Below are positions 1 through 6,900 of a DNA stretch of 15,617 bases, piece after piece. This stretch comes from Elusimicrobiota bacterium. GTDB taxonomy: Bacteria > Elusimicrobiota > Elusimicrobia > Elusimicrobiales > Elusimicrobiaceae. The DNA is taken from NCBI GenBank assembly GCA_023393825.1, contig JAEXBW010000063.1, positions 1 to 15,617 on the forward strand, given 5' to 3'. Below the pieces are notes generated by a model that saw only the letters and a program-made list of their open reading frames with translations, ran no database searches and was not told the origin of the DNA. The translations under genes were made by a program, and so were the position numbers. Within the stretch, counting starts at the first letter, position 1. Every line of letters starts with the position of its first letter.

Positions 1-98
1 AAGCCTGATTCGTAGGGTTCAGCTACAAATTTACCGTAGGTGCTGCTTTCGCTTTCTACCTTAATGTTCTTTGGTAATACTAAATTGTCAAAAGCCAT
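1..98 (-). CDS. rpoA: RNA polymerase alpha subunit, N-terminal fragment (cut by window edge)
   Basis: Only the first 32 codons are in the window; the rest lies beyond the left edge. The fragment begins MAFDNLVLPKNIKV and continues with SSTYGKFVAEPYESG. This matches the start of the alpha N-terminal domain, where E. coli has SSTHAKVTLEPLERGFG just before the dimerisation helix. Alpha dimerises to nucleate assembly of core RNA polymerase. The ATG is preceded by a GGAGG Shine-Dalgarno about six bases upstream. The gene starts 12 bases after rpsD ends, the usual place of rpoA in the alpha operon. The call rests on a short stretch plus strong synteny; the catalytic and CTD parts cannot be checked here. 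Confidence 0.93.
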   Translation of the reverse strand, partial: MAFDNLVLPKNIKVESESSTYGKFVAEPYESG

Positions 99-110
99 TT
101 TTCCTCCAAA

Positions 111-740
111 TTATTTGGAATAGTGTTCAACTATAAGCTGATCGTTGACGGGGTAGCTGCTTTCGCTTTTATCCGGCCATCTCAGCAATGTGGCAGTGTT
201 CTTGCTTGCGTCGTACTGTAAGAAGCTGGGGCGAAGAGCGCGTTTATCGGCTTCTTCCATACCCTGCTTTACGGTTACGCTGGTTGCAAGTTTAGCGTCG
301 ATGGAAACTTTATCACCGACTTTTACCTGATAAGAAGGAACATTGACTACTTTATCGTTTACTTTGATATGACCGTGCAATACGAGTTGTCTGGCTGTTC
401 TGAGTGAAGTTGCAAAGCCCGTTCTTTTGACGATATTGTCAAGTCTTGTTTCCAGATATTTAAGAAACTGCTCGCCGGTTTGACCGGTGGCTTTTGTCGC
501 CTTATCAAAAAGGTTGGCAAACGGAACTTCCGTCATGCCCGACATAAATCTGGCTTTCTGCTTTTCGTACAAACGTACACCGTATTCGGAAAGTTTAGCC
601 TTTCTGGGGCCGCCTTTGCCTTTTTTAACTGAAGCAAGCTTGTCCATTACGCAATTGGTGTAGCACTTTGTGCCTTTTAAAAATAATTTGCATCCTAATT
701 TTCTGCATTTTTTGCAGCTCGGTCCTGTGTATCTTGACAT
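111..740 (-). CDS. rpsD: 30S ribosomal protein S4 (uS4), cysteine-containing form
   Basis: S4 is a primary 16S rRNA binder that nucleates assembly of the 30S 5' domain and helps guard decoding accuracy. In E. coli it represses the alpha operon. The 209-residue length is typical. The N-terminus carries Cys9, Cys12, Cys26 and Cys30, the layout of zinc-binding S4. In the Thermus protein the last pair is spaced C-X4-C, whereas here it is C-X3-C. The usual YPPGQHG stretch that follows is replaced by a Lys/Gly-rich segment (SVKKGKGG), after which KLSEYGVRLYEKQK is well conserved. The S4 RNA-binding fold spans about residues 98-160. The ATG has an AGGAG site inside the end of rpsK, three bases separate the two genes, and rpoA follows. 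Confidence 0.97.
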   Translation of the reverse strand: MSRYTGPSCKKCRKLGCKLFLKGTKCYTNCVMDKLASVKKGKGGPRKAKLSEYGVRLYEKQKARFMSGMTEVPFANLFDKATKATGQTGEQFLKYLETRLDNIVKRTGFATSLRTARQLVLHGHIKVNDKVVNVPSYQVKVGDKVSIDAKLATSVTVKQGMEEADKRALRPSFLQYDASKNTATLLRWPDKSESSYPVNDQLIVEHYSK

Positions 741-743
741 ATA

Positions 744-1184
744 CTATACTCTCCTGGCCTTAGGCGGTCTGCATCCGTTGTGGGGGATTGGGGTTACGTC
801 TTTAATAGAAGTAACGACAAGCCCTGCCTGCTGCAAGGCTCTTACAGCGGTTTCTCTGCCCTGGCCGGGACCGCATACTCTTACGGCAACTTCTTTCATA
901 CCCATTGCTACGGCTTTTTCGCCTACTTTATTGCAGGTGATCTGCGCGGCAAACGGGGTGCCTTTTTTTGTGCCTTTAAAACCGTGTGAACCGGAGGTGG
1001 ACCATACAAGAGCGCCGCCCTTGTCATCCGTTACCGTTACGATTGTGTTGTTAAACGAACAATTGATATGCACGACGCCGTGGGCGGGTGCCTTTGTCGT
1101 TTTCTTTTTTGCTTTGGCTACTGCGGCTGTTGTAGGGGCCGTAGCTGCTGCTGCCTGAGTTTCCTTTTTAATTTCTTCTGCCAT
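744..1184 (-). CDS. rpsK: 30S ribosomal protein S11 (uS11) with Ala/Lys-rich N-terminal extension
   Basis: S11 sits in the 30S platform beside the mRNA exit path. The protein has 146 residues against about 129 in E. coli; the extra length is an N-terminal tail (about residues 1-33) rich in Ala, Thr and Lys. The conserved fold begins at GVVHINCSFNNTIVTVTD and ends with PHNGCRPPKARRV. The Asn-Gly in that tail corresponds to the isoaspartate site known in E. coli S11. The chosen ATG has an AGGT site eight bases upstream; an internal start would lose part of the tail but has no better site. It lies between rpsM and rpsD with short spacers, as in most bacterial alpha operons. Confidence 0.97.
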   Translation of the reverse strand: MAEEIKKETQAAAATAPTTAAVAKAKKKTTKAPAHGVVHINCSFNNTIVTVTDDKGGALVWSTSGSHGFKGTKKGTPFAAQITCNKVGEKAVAMGMKEVAVRVCGPGQGRETAVRALQQAGLVVTSIKDVTPIPHNGCRPPKARRV

Positions 1185-1208
1185 GTTTTTTTACCTGACT
1201 TTTAAATT

Positions 1209-1589
1209 TTATGCTGTTTTAACTTTTGCACCCACAGTTTTTCTGCGGCCGCGTCTTGTTCTGCTGTTGGTTTTTGTTCTCTGTCCGCGAGCGGGGAGAT
1301 TTCTTCTGTGTCTGTTGCCTCTGTAGGAACCAGTTTCGATAAGTCTGTGTATGTTCTGGGCAACTTCACGTCTGAGTTCACCTTCAACTTTATATTCCTT
1401 CTGGAGGATTGTGTTAAGCAAACCGGCCTGCTGTTCGGTTAAGTCTTTAACTCTGGTTGAGGGTTCTATCTGGCCTGCTAATTTGCCTAAGATTTCTGAG
1501 GCAGTTTTCTGGCCGATGCCATAGACGTACTGAAGGGCGATGTCTATTCTTTTGTTTTTTGGTAAATCTATACCTGCGATTCTTGCCAT
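1209..1589 (-). CDS. rpsM: 30S ribosomal protein S13 (uS13)
   Basis: S13 is in the 30S head. It forms bridges to the large subunit and its basic tail contacts P-site tRNA. The 126-residue protein starts MARIAGIDLPKNKRIDIALQ and has the helix-two-turn-helix region with YGIGQKTASEIL. It ends in the typical Arg/Lys-rich tail containing RRNLPARGQRTKTN and TRRGRRKTV. Length and sequence are ordinary. An AGGAG lies about 13 bases before the ATG, a little further than is usual. rpmJ ends 23 bases upstream and rpsK starts 24 bases downstream. A minus-strand frame of 61 codons (1202-1387) overlaps it but is only a shadow. Confidence 0.98.
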   Translation of the reverse strand: MARIAGIDLPKNKRIDIALQYVYGIGQKTASEILGKLAGQIEPSTRVKDLTEQQAGLLNTILQKEYKVEGELRREVAQNIHRLIETGSYRGNRHRRNLPARGQRTKTNSRTRRGRRKTVGAKVKTA

Positions 1590-1612
1590 AATCCGTTTAA
1601 AACTCCTGTTAA

Positions 1613-1726
1613 TTAACCTTGGCGCTGTTTATGCTTAGGAATTGAGCATACCACGCGCACTACACCGTCACGTTTGACGATTTTGCATTTCTGACATATC
1701 TTTTTTACACTTGCTCTGACTTTCAT
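1613..1726 (-). CDS. rpmJ: 50S ribosomal protein L36 (bL36), zinc form
   Basis: This gene of only 37 codons was found by translating the spacer between infA and rpsM. It reads MKVRASVKKICQKCKIVKRD, then GVVRVVCSIPKHKQRQG. It has the full zinc-ribbon set Cys11, Cys14, Cys27 and His32, so this is the zinc-dependent form, not the cysteine-less paralogue some bacteria use under zinc shortage. bL36 is a late-assembling small protein that binds 23S rRNA near the base of the L7/L12 stalk. The infA stop codon directly abuts its ATG with no spacer, and its GGGAG ribosome-binding site lies inside the infA tail. Length, position and motifs all match the family. Confidence 0.97.
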   Translation of the reverse strand: MKVRASVKKICQKCKIVKRDGVVRVVCSIPKHKQRQG

Positions 1727-1939
1727 TTATTTCTCCCGGTAGATTATTCTGCCTTTGGTTAAGTCGTAAGGAGAAAGCTCCAGCTTGACTTTATCCCCAG
1801 GTAGTATTCTGATATGGAACATTCTCATTTTGCCTGAAATATGCCCTAAAATAACCTTGCCGCCTGCTATTTCTACCTTGAACATAGCGTTTGGCAAAGC
1901 TTCCAATATCTTGCCTTCAACTTCTATTTTATCGCTCAT
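1727..1939 (-). CDS. infA: Translation initiation factor IF-1
   Basis: IF-1 binds the 30S A site during initiation and works with IF-2 and IF-3. The 70-residue protein is a single OB-fold of standard length. It has the family's conserved stretches LPNAMFKVEI, GHISGKMR, IRILPGDKVKLELSPYDL and KGRIIYR. It sits between map and rpmJ, the usual Gram-positive-like and deep-branching bacterial arrangement. Its own ribosome-binding site is modest (AGGC about five bases from the ATG; a GGAGG lies too far upstream). The stop codon touches the rpmJ ATG, so IF-1 and L36 are very likely translationally coupled. Confidence 0.98.
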   Translation of the reverse strand: MSDKIEVEGKILEALPNAMFKVEIAGGKVILGHISGKMRMFHIRILPGDKVKLELSPYDLTKGRIIYREK

Positions 1940-2006
1940 ACTTGCCTATTGGCTAAAGCCTCCGTTTACTTACTCCGCAGTGATTAAAGGATCTTACTTA
2001 GCGGCA

Positions 2007-2753
2007 TTACGCCGTGAGTATAAGATGTCCTTTTTCCGTTACGGCTACCGTGTGTTCAAAGTGGGCGGAATATTTTCCGTCCGCGGTGACAACGGTCCAA
2101 TTATCGTTTAAAACTTCTACTTCGTCCCCACCTAGGTTAAGCATCGGCTCTATCGCGAGTACCATTCCCGCTTTAAGTATCGGGCCTGTTCCTTTTTTAC
2201 CGAAATTAGGAATACAGGGGTCCTCGTGTAATCTACGGCCCACTCCATGGCCGCAGTAGTCCCTGACTATACCAAGCTTACCGGCTGTAGCATAAGTTTC
2301 CACCGCGTGCGATACATCACCAAGATGTATGCCGGGCTTTATAAGCTCTATTGCCTTGTATAAAGACTTTTTTGTAACGTCAAGAAGTCTTTGGGCCTCG
2401 CTTGAAACTTTACCTACAGGTACGGTGAGTGCTGCATCTGCATGAAAGCCGTTAAGATATGCTCCGACATCTACGCCTACGATGTCGCCTTCTCTTAAGA
2501 TTCTGTTTTCTGACGGTATTCCGTGGACAACTTCTTCGTTAACCGAAGCGCATATTGACCCGGGAAACCCGCCATAACCCAAAAACGACGGCACTGCTCC
2601 GCAGCCTCTTATAATTTCTTCGGCGATTTTATCAAGCTTGAGAGTTGATACTCCCGGCTTAACTTCTTCCAACATCGCCTTGTGAACCTTAGAAACTATT
2701 TTACCGGCTGCAAGCATTTTTTCTATTTCTGCACTGCTCTTTAATTCTATCAT
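2007..2753 (-). CDS. map: Methionine aminopeptidase, type I
   Basis: This enzyme removes the N-terminal methionine from nascent proteins in the cytoplasm, acting at the ribosome exit after deformylation. The 248-residue length fits type Ia enzymes without an N-terminal extension. All expected catalytic residues are visible: His77 (VVHGIP), metal ligands Asp95 and Asp106 (VDVGAYLNGFHADAA), His169 (CGHGVG), Glu202 (AIEPM) and Glu233 (HFEHT), plus His176 in RRLHEDP. The long insert of type II enzymes is absent. Its ATG overlaps the adk TGA stop as ATGA, which implies translational coupling to adk. A 67-base spacer separates it from infA. Confidence 0.98.
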   Translation of the reverse strand: MIELKSSAEIEKMLAAGKIVSKVHKAMLEEVKPGVSTLKLDKIAEEIIRGCGAVPSFLGYGGFPGSICASVNEEVVHGIPSENRILREGDIVGVDVGAYLNGFHADAALTVPVGKVSSEAQRLLDVTKKSLYKAIELIKPGIHLGDVSHAVETYATAGKLGIVRDYCGHGVGRRLHEDPCIPNFGKKGTGPILKAGMVLAIEPMLNLGGDEVEVLNDNWTVVTADGKYSAHFEHTVAVTEKGHLILTA

Positions 2754-3388
2754 TTTATTAGACCTAATGCTGCAATAATTGAAGAAAAAACTTCCTCTTC
2801 TGACTTACTGCCGTCAACCGTTACATAGTTCTCTTTGCTGCTGTAATAGCTAAGCAGCGGTTCTGTTTCTTTGCTGAATACCTCAAGTCTGTGTTGCGCG
2901 CTGTGTATTTCGTCGTCGGGCCTTGTGTAAAGCTCGCCGCCGCATTGTGTGCATTTGCCGGTGTAATCTTTAGAATAAATATTATATATTGCGCCGCAGC
3001 TTTTGCATATTCTGCGCGACGTAAGCCTGCGCAAAACTTCTTCCGTAGTAAGTTGTATAAGTACGGTAGCGTCTATACGCTGGCCGTGCTGCGCTAAATA
3101 TTTTTCCAAAGCTTCCGCTTGAGATATTGTCCGCGGGTATCCGTCAAAAATGACGCCGTTTTTCTCTTCTTTAATTGCATTAAAAAGCATATCGGTGATA
3201 AGAGAGTCAGGAACAAGATTACCTTGTTCGATAAGTGCGGATACTTTTTTGCCAAACGATGTGCCTGACGAAATTTCCGCGCGGATTAAATCCCCCGTGG
3301 AAATATGTCTGAAGCCATACTTTTTTTCCAGCTTTACCGCTTGCGTGCCTTTGCCCGCACCCGGAAAGCCAAGCAAAACTATGTTCAT
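2750..3388 (-). CDS. adk: Adenylate kinase, long form with zinc-type LID
   Basis: Adenylate kinase interconverts ATP + AMP and 2 ADP and sets the cell's adenylate balance. The 212-residue protein starts with the P-loop GFPGAGKGTQ (residues 7-16) and has the AMP-binding segment with STGDLIR and FDGYPRT. The LID domain holds four cysteines, Cys128-X2-Cys131 and Cys146-X2-Cys149, the zinc-binding LID known from Gram-positive and many other bacteria. Catalytic arginines are visible (Arg156 before the PDDE segment and Arg167 in HRLEVF). It overlaps map by four bases. A hairpin-filled 119-base spacer separates it from secY, so adk-map may be controlled apart from the ribosomal genes. A weak AAGG-type site precedes the ATG. 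Confidence 0.98.
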   Translation of the reverse strand: MNIVLLGFPGAGKGTQAVKLEKKYGFRHISTGDLIRAEISSGTSFGKKVSALIEQGNLVPDSLITDMLFNAIKEEKNGVIFDGYPRTISQAEALEKYLAQHGQRIDATVLIQLTTEEVLRRLTSRRICKSCGAIYNIYSKDYTGKCTQCGGELYTRPDDEIHSAQHRLEVFSKETEPLLSYYSSKENYVTVDGSKSEEEVFSSIIAALGLIK

Positions 3389-3414
3389 AACACACCCTTG
3401 CTTACTGCCGAAAC

Positions 3415-3498
3415 ATTTAAGAATATTTTACTATTCTTAAATTCTAACTTTGGTTTTGTATTGCCGTTTTGCGGTAAGGGACAAAACCAAAATTAGAA
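3415..3498 (-). promoter_or_regulatory. Two tandem inverted repeats filling the secY-adk spacer
   Basis: Arms at 3442-3459 and 3481-3498 are 18 bases each and complementary except for one pair, which becomes a G-U wobble in the minus-strand RNA. The 21-base loop holds a small CCG/CGG stem. Immediately downstream, arms at 3415-3425 and 3432-3442 form a perfect 11-base AT-rich stem with a six-base loop. Neither stem is GC-rich and no clean U run follows, so a standard intrinsic terminator is not a good fit. Likely roles are mRNA processing, partial attenuation, or stabilising the upstream mRNA; a remnant of a small mobile repeat is also possible. Confidence 0.75.
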
Positions 3499-3507
3499 AC
3501 AAAACTT

Positions 3508-4842
3508 TTATTCGCCTACGTTAAACCAGCGGCCTTTAAGACCGCGGCCTTTCATCAAGGGTTGGTAGTTGTGCGCGAGTAAGTGGGCTTGTATCTGCCC
3601 TACCGTATCCAACGCAACGCCGACCACGATTAACAAAGCGGTTCCGCCAAAGTAAAACGGAACATTAAATTTAGCTCTTAAGAAATCCGGCAATACTGCG
3701 ATTGCCGCCACAAATATCGCGCCGCTGAGCGTGATTCTGTTCATTACCCATTCAATATACTTTTGGGTAGGTTCACCCGGTCTGATACCGGGAATAAAAC
3801 CGCCCCACTTCTTCATATTTTCCGCCATATCTTTCGGGTTGAAAGTCATAGAGTTGTAGAAATAGCAGAAGAACAAGATAAGTGAAACATAAACAATCAT
3901 ATAAGTGGGATGTCCGCGGCCCATCCATTCCATTATCCACTGAGCCCAATGTGAATTGGGTGTGAATTGCGCTATTGTAAGCGGCATGGAAAGAACAGAC
4001 ATCGCAAAGATAACCGCGATTACGCCGGACTGATCTATCTTTAAAGGAAGATAGCTGGACTGCCCGCCGTACATTTTATTGCCCACCATACGCTTTGCGT
4101 ATTGTACCGGAATTTGCCTTTGGGCTGTTTCCACCCAAACGACAAGCCCCATAATTATAACGACAAGGGCCAAAATAATAAGCGCGGTTAAAAGCTGCAT
4201 TTCTTCGCTTCTGACAAGTTCGACAAGCATGTATAAAGCGGAAGGAAGACGTTCAACTATACCCGCAAATATTATTATGGAGATACCATTACCGATACCC
4301 TTTTCCGTCATAATTTCGCCCAGCCACATAATGAACATTGTGCCTGCGGCAAGAGTAAGCGTGGTTGTTATAATAAAAGCCCATGAAGGGTCTATTACGA
4401 TAGCAAGCCCGCCCGGCGCTGACATTTTTGTAATGGCAATAGTAAGGCCAAATCCCTGGAGCAAAGCCAGAATTAAACCGAAAACTCTGGTTATCTGATT
4501 TTCTTTTCTGCGGCCGTATTCGCCTTCTTTGCTAAGCTTTTCCAAGCCCGGAAAGATATGCGCGCCCTTTATCAACCCCATAATGATGGAGGCGTTGATG
4601 TAGGGCATAATGCCGAGAGCCAACACGGAAAACCTGCCTAAAGCGCCACCGGAGAAAATATCAAGAAAACCTAACATTCCCCCCTGATGCTGCTTAAAGA
4701 ACATAGCGATAGCTTCCGCATTGATACCGGGTATCGGTACAACAGCGGCCACCCTGTACACGGCAAGAGCTATTACTACAAATAATATTCTCTTGCGGAG
4801 TTCGGGCGACTGCAGAATACTTGCTAAGGGATTATTGTCCAT
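3508..4842 (-). CDS. secY: Protein translocase subunit SecY
   Basis: SecY is the channel of the Sec translocon in the cytoplasmic membrane. It works with SecE/SecG and SecA for export, and with SRP-bound ribosomes for membrane insertion. The 444 residues match the E. coli length (443), and about ten hydrophobic segments can be counted. Conserved parts include the plug region after TM1 (GFLDIFSGGALGRFSVLALG), the first cytoplasmic loops with KEGEYGRRKENQITR, the NPKDMAENMKKWGGFIPGIR loop, the last segments with VALDTVGQIQAH and the C-terminal KGRGLKGR. Its ATG shares one base with the rplO stop (TAATG), so it should be translated by coupling to L15. No truncation is seen. Confidence 0.99.
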   Translation of the reverse strand: MDNNPLASILQSPELRKRILFVVIALAVYRVAAVVPIPGINAEAIAMFFKQHQGGMLGFLDIFSGGALGRFSVLALGIMPYINASIIMGLIKGAHIFPGLEKLSKEGEYGRRKENQITRVFGLILALLQGFGLTIAITKMSAPGGLAIVIDPSWAFIITTTLTLAAGTMFIMWLGEIMTEKGIGNGISIIIFAGIVERLPSALYMLVELVRSEEMQLLTALIILALVVIIMGLVVWVETAQRQIPVQYAKRMVGNKMYGGQSSYLPLKIDQSGVIAVIFAMSVLSMPLTIAQFTPNSHWAQWIMEWMGRGHPTYMIVYVSLILFFCYFYNSMTFNPKDMAENMKKWGGFIPGIRPGEPTQKYIEWVMNRITLSGAIFVAAIAVLPDFLRAKFNVPFYFGGTALLIVVGVALDTVGQIQAHLLAHNYQPLMKGRGLKGRWFNVGE

Positions 4843-5303
4843 TATTTAGCCTTTTTTTCTATAACCGTTACGCTGCCGCCAGCTTTTTCAATAGCGGCTT
4901 TTGCCGATGCGGAAAACGCATGGGCAGTTACTTTGAGGGCGGCTTTAAGTTCGCCCGTGCCTAAAACTTTTACCTTGTTTGTCTTTTTGACAAGGTTGTT
5001 CTTTTTCAACAGTTCGGGTGTTACGACATCTCCCGCTTTGAAAACTCTGTCAAAAGAACCGATGTTCACAAATTCGCCCTTTACTGCAAAGGCTGCATTG
5101 GAAAATCCGCTTTTAGGAATTCTTCTGACCAAAGGCATTTGACCGCCTTCTTTGCTTTCTTTTCTGGAGTTGCCTGATCTGGAGGTTTGGCCTTTCATAC
5201 CCTTTGTTGAAGAGCGGCCTAAGCCTGACCCGACACCTAAGCCCAATCTTCTTTTGGGCTTTTTGGAACCGTGTTTAGGAAAAAGTGTGCTAAGATTTAC
5301 CAT
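4842..5303 (-). CDS. rplO: 50S ribosomal protein L15 (uL15)
   Basis: L15 binds domain II/V regions of 23S rRNA late in 50S assembly. The 153-residue protein has the extended glycine-rich N-terminal arm (RRLGLGVGSGLGRSSTKG, about residues 18-35), then QTSRSGN and GGQMPLVRRIPKSGF. It ends in the globular domain with GTGELKAALKVTAHAFS and KAAIEKAGG. Length and order are standard. In most bacteria rpmD (L30) lies between rpsE and rplO; here only 19 bases separate them, and those bases contain the AGGAGACAATTAC ribosome-binding region, so there is no room for it. rplO overlaps secY by one base. Confidence 0.98.
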   Translation of the reverse strand: MVNLSTLFPKHGSKKPKRRLGLGVGSGLGRSSTKGMKGQTSRSGNSRKESKEGGQMPLVRRIPKSGFSNAAFAVKGEFVNIGSFDRVFKAGDVVTPELLKKNNLVKKTNKVKVLGTGELKAALKVTAHAFSASAKAAIEKAGGSVTVIEKKAK

Positions 5304-5322
5304 TGTAATTGTCTCCTATTCC

Positions 5323-5952
5323 TTAAGCAGCTGCGCCGTCGGCAGGTGTTTCTTTAACTTCCGCGGCGGGTGCTGCGGCAGCTTGCGGGGCAACGGCAAC
5401 TGCGGGGGCAGCTGCGGCTTTACCGCGGTTTACCATGACGGATTCTTTGCTTTTAAGCTGCTCAAGCGCTTGCATTGTTGCATAGACTAAGTTGCAGGCA
5501 TTGCTGCTGCCTAAGCACTTTGCAAGGATGTTTTTGATACCTGCCGCTTCAAGCACAAGTCTTACGCCTGCGCCGGCGATAACGCCCGTACCGGGTGCGG
5601 CGGGCTTCATCCATACGGAAGAAGCGCCGAACTTACCGATAACTTCGTGCGGGATAGTATCGTTTACGATAGGAAACTTAATAAAGCTCTTTTTAGCCTG
5701 AAACTCCGCCTTAGATACTGCAAACTGTACTTGGTTTGCTTTACCTATAGCTACGCCCACTTTGCCGTTGCCGTCGCCGACTACGACCAGCGCTCTGAAA
5801 CCAAAACGTTTACCGCCTTTTACTACTTTGGCTGTTCTGGCTACCTGAATTACGGTAGTAGCGCCTTCCTGTTTGGAACGCAGCTGAAACTCGGTCTTTT
5901 GACCTTTCGCTTCTCTTTTATTTTCGCTCTTTGGCGTTTCTTTACTTAACAT
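5323..5952 (-). CDS. rpsE: 30S ribosomal protein S5 (uS5) with Ala/Pro-rich C-terminal tail
   Basis: S5 sits at the mRNA entry side of the 30S subunit and, with S4, tunes fidelity and mRNA unwinding. The core is standard: the double-stranded-RNA-binding-like S5 domain with KRFGFRALVVVGDGNGKVGV (about residues 48-67), HEVIGKFGASSVWMKPAAPG and the C-terminal domain with GAGVRLVLEAAGIKNILAKC. The protein is 209 residues against about 167 in E. coli. The difference is a charged N-terminal stretch and a C-terminal tail from about residue 178 that is almost only Ala, Pro and Val. That tail contains PAAEVK, also found in the L3 N-terminal tail here. A strong AAAGGTGA site precedes the ATG. Confidence 0.98.
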   Translation of the reverse strand: MLSKETPKSENKREAKGQKTEFQLRSKQEGATTVIQVARTAKVVKGGKRFGFRALVVVGDGNGKVGVAIGKANQVQFAVSKAEFQAKKSFIKFPIVNDTIPHEVIGKFGASSVWMKPAAPGTGVIAGAGVRLVLEAAGIKNILAKCLGSSNACNLVYATMQALEQLKSKESVMVNRGKAAAAPAVAVAPQAAAAPAAEVKETPADGAAA

Positions 5953-5965
5953 TTAATCACCTTTG

Positions 5966-6331
5966 TTAAAATTTTAAGCCTGCTTTGCGTGCAGAATCTG
6001 CAAGGGCTTTAACTCTGCCGTGATAGACTCTTGCACCTCTGTCAAAATGAACTTCCGAAATGCCCTTTTCAAGAGCTTTCTTTGCGATAAGTTCACCAAG
6101 AGCTACTGCCGCCGGCACGCTTTTGCCTGAAGTTTCAAACTTGCCTTCAAGTTCTTTGCTGGCTGTTGTAGCGCTTACCACCACTTTGCCGTGAGCGTCA
6201 TCTATAACGGAAGCATAAAGATACTTTAAGCTTCTGTAGACTGAAAGTCTCGGCCTGGTTGTACCCGTGGCAAGAAGTTTCTTTTTGGTTCTTTCTTTTC
6301 TGAATTGATATCTTTCTTGTTTAGTAGCCAT
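5966..6331 (-). CDS. rplR: 50S ribosomal protein L18 (uL18)
   Basis: L18 binds 5S rRNA and, with L5, anchors it in the central protuberance. The 121 residues are the normal length. The basic N-terminal helix (ERYQFRKERTKKKL) is followed by RPRLSVYRSLKYLYASVIDD. The C-terminal half has VALGELIAKKALEKGISEV, FDRGARVYHGRVKALADSAR and the family ending AGLKF. Two bases separate it from rplF upstream and 13 from rpsE downstream, so it is deep inside one transcription unit. The ribosome-binding site (GGAGG) lies within the end of rplF. Confidence 0.98.
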   Translation of the reverse strand: MATKQERYQFRKERTKKKLLATGTTRPRLSVYRSLKYLYASVIDDAHGKVVVSATTASKELEGKFETSGKSVPAAVALGELIAKKALEKGISEVHFDRGARVYHGRVKALADSARKAGLKF

Positions 6332-6333
6332 AA

Positions 6334-6882
6334 TTATTTACCTCCGGCAGCTTTACCGGCTTTTCTGATGATATGCTCGCCCTGGTATTTAATACCGCTG
6401 CCTTTATAAGGTTCTGGCGGTCTGATCTTTCTGATCTTAGCTGCGAAGTCGCCTACCAAAACCTTGTCGCTGCCTTTAATTTCGACGAGCGGGTTTTTGG
6501 GGTCGGCGTTAACTGTGATGCCTTCGGGAATATCTAAAAGAACCGGGTGGGAGAAACCTAATTCTAAATTAAGTTTTTTACCCTGCACAACGGCTTTGTA
6601 ACCAAGGCCGTTAATTTCAAGATTTTTTACAAAAGCGGTTTCTACGCCGTTAATAATATTGGCGATTCTTGCTCTTGTGGTGCCGTAAACGGCATTGAGT
6701 TCGTATACAAGCGCTTTATCAAGATGAAGGCTTAATACTGCGCCTTCAAGCTTGGCCGTAATGCCCTGCGGAATGGTGTAAGAGAGGCTGCCTAAAGGGC
6801 CTGTCGCTTTAACGACGTCGCCTTTAAGTTCCACTTTTACTTTGGCTGGTATTTGTATCGGTTTTTTACCTATTCTGCTCAT
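6334..6882 (-). CDS. rplF: 50S ribosomal protein L6 (uL6)
   Basis: L6 lies near the sarcin-ricin loop and the GTPase-associated centre on the large subunit. The 182-residue protein starts MSRIGKKPIQIPAKVKVEL and shows the two tandem L6 domains. The second carries NGLGYKAVVQGKKLNLELGF and the C-terminal signature RPPEPYKGSGIKYQGE followed by RKAGKAAGGK. This is standard in length and content. An AAAGGAG site lies eight bases before the ATG, in the 18-base spacer after rpsH. Confidence 0.98.
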   Translation of the reverse strand: MSRIGKKPIQIPAKVKVELKGDVVKATGPLGSLSYTIPQGITAKLEGAVLSLHLDKALVYELNAVYGTTRARIANIINGVETAFVKNLEINGLGYKAVVQGKKLNLELGFSHPVLLDIPEGITVNADPKNPLVEIKGSDKVLVGDFAAKIRKIRPPEPYKGSGIKYQGEHIIRKAGKAAGGK

Positions 6883-6900
6883 TTAATAATCTCCTTTACA

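Noticed and set aside
670..1158. Plus-strand open frame of 162 codons opposite rpsD/rpsK
   Set aside because: It is fully antisense to two certain ribosomal genes, has no recognisable protein features, and reflects low stop frequency opposite Ala/Lys-rich codons.
1202..1387. Minus-strand open frame of 61 codons
   Set aside because: It overlaps rpsM in another frame; rpsM is certain and this product has no family features.
2003..2014. GGCATTACGCCG at the map/infA junction recurs at 7354-7365 in the rpsN-rpsH spacer, hinting at a dispersed palindromic repeat
   Set aside because: Only 12 bases are shared with no flanking similarity; by simple counting several chance 12-mer matches are expected in a window of this size.
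4079..4498. Plus-strand open frame of 139 codons inside secY
   Set aside because: It is antisense to transmembrane-coding sequence of secY; no independent signal or ribosome-binding context.
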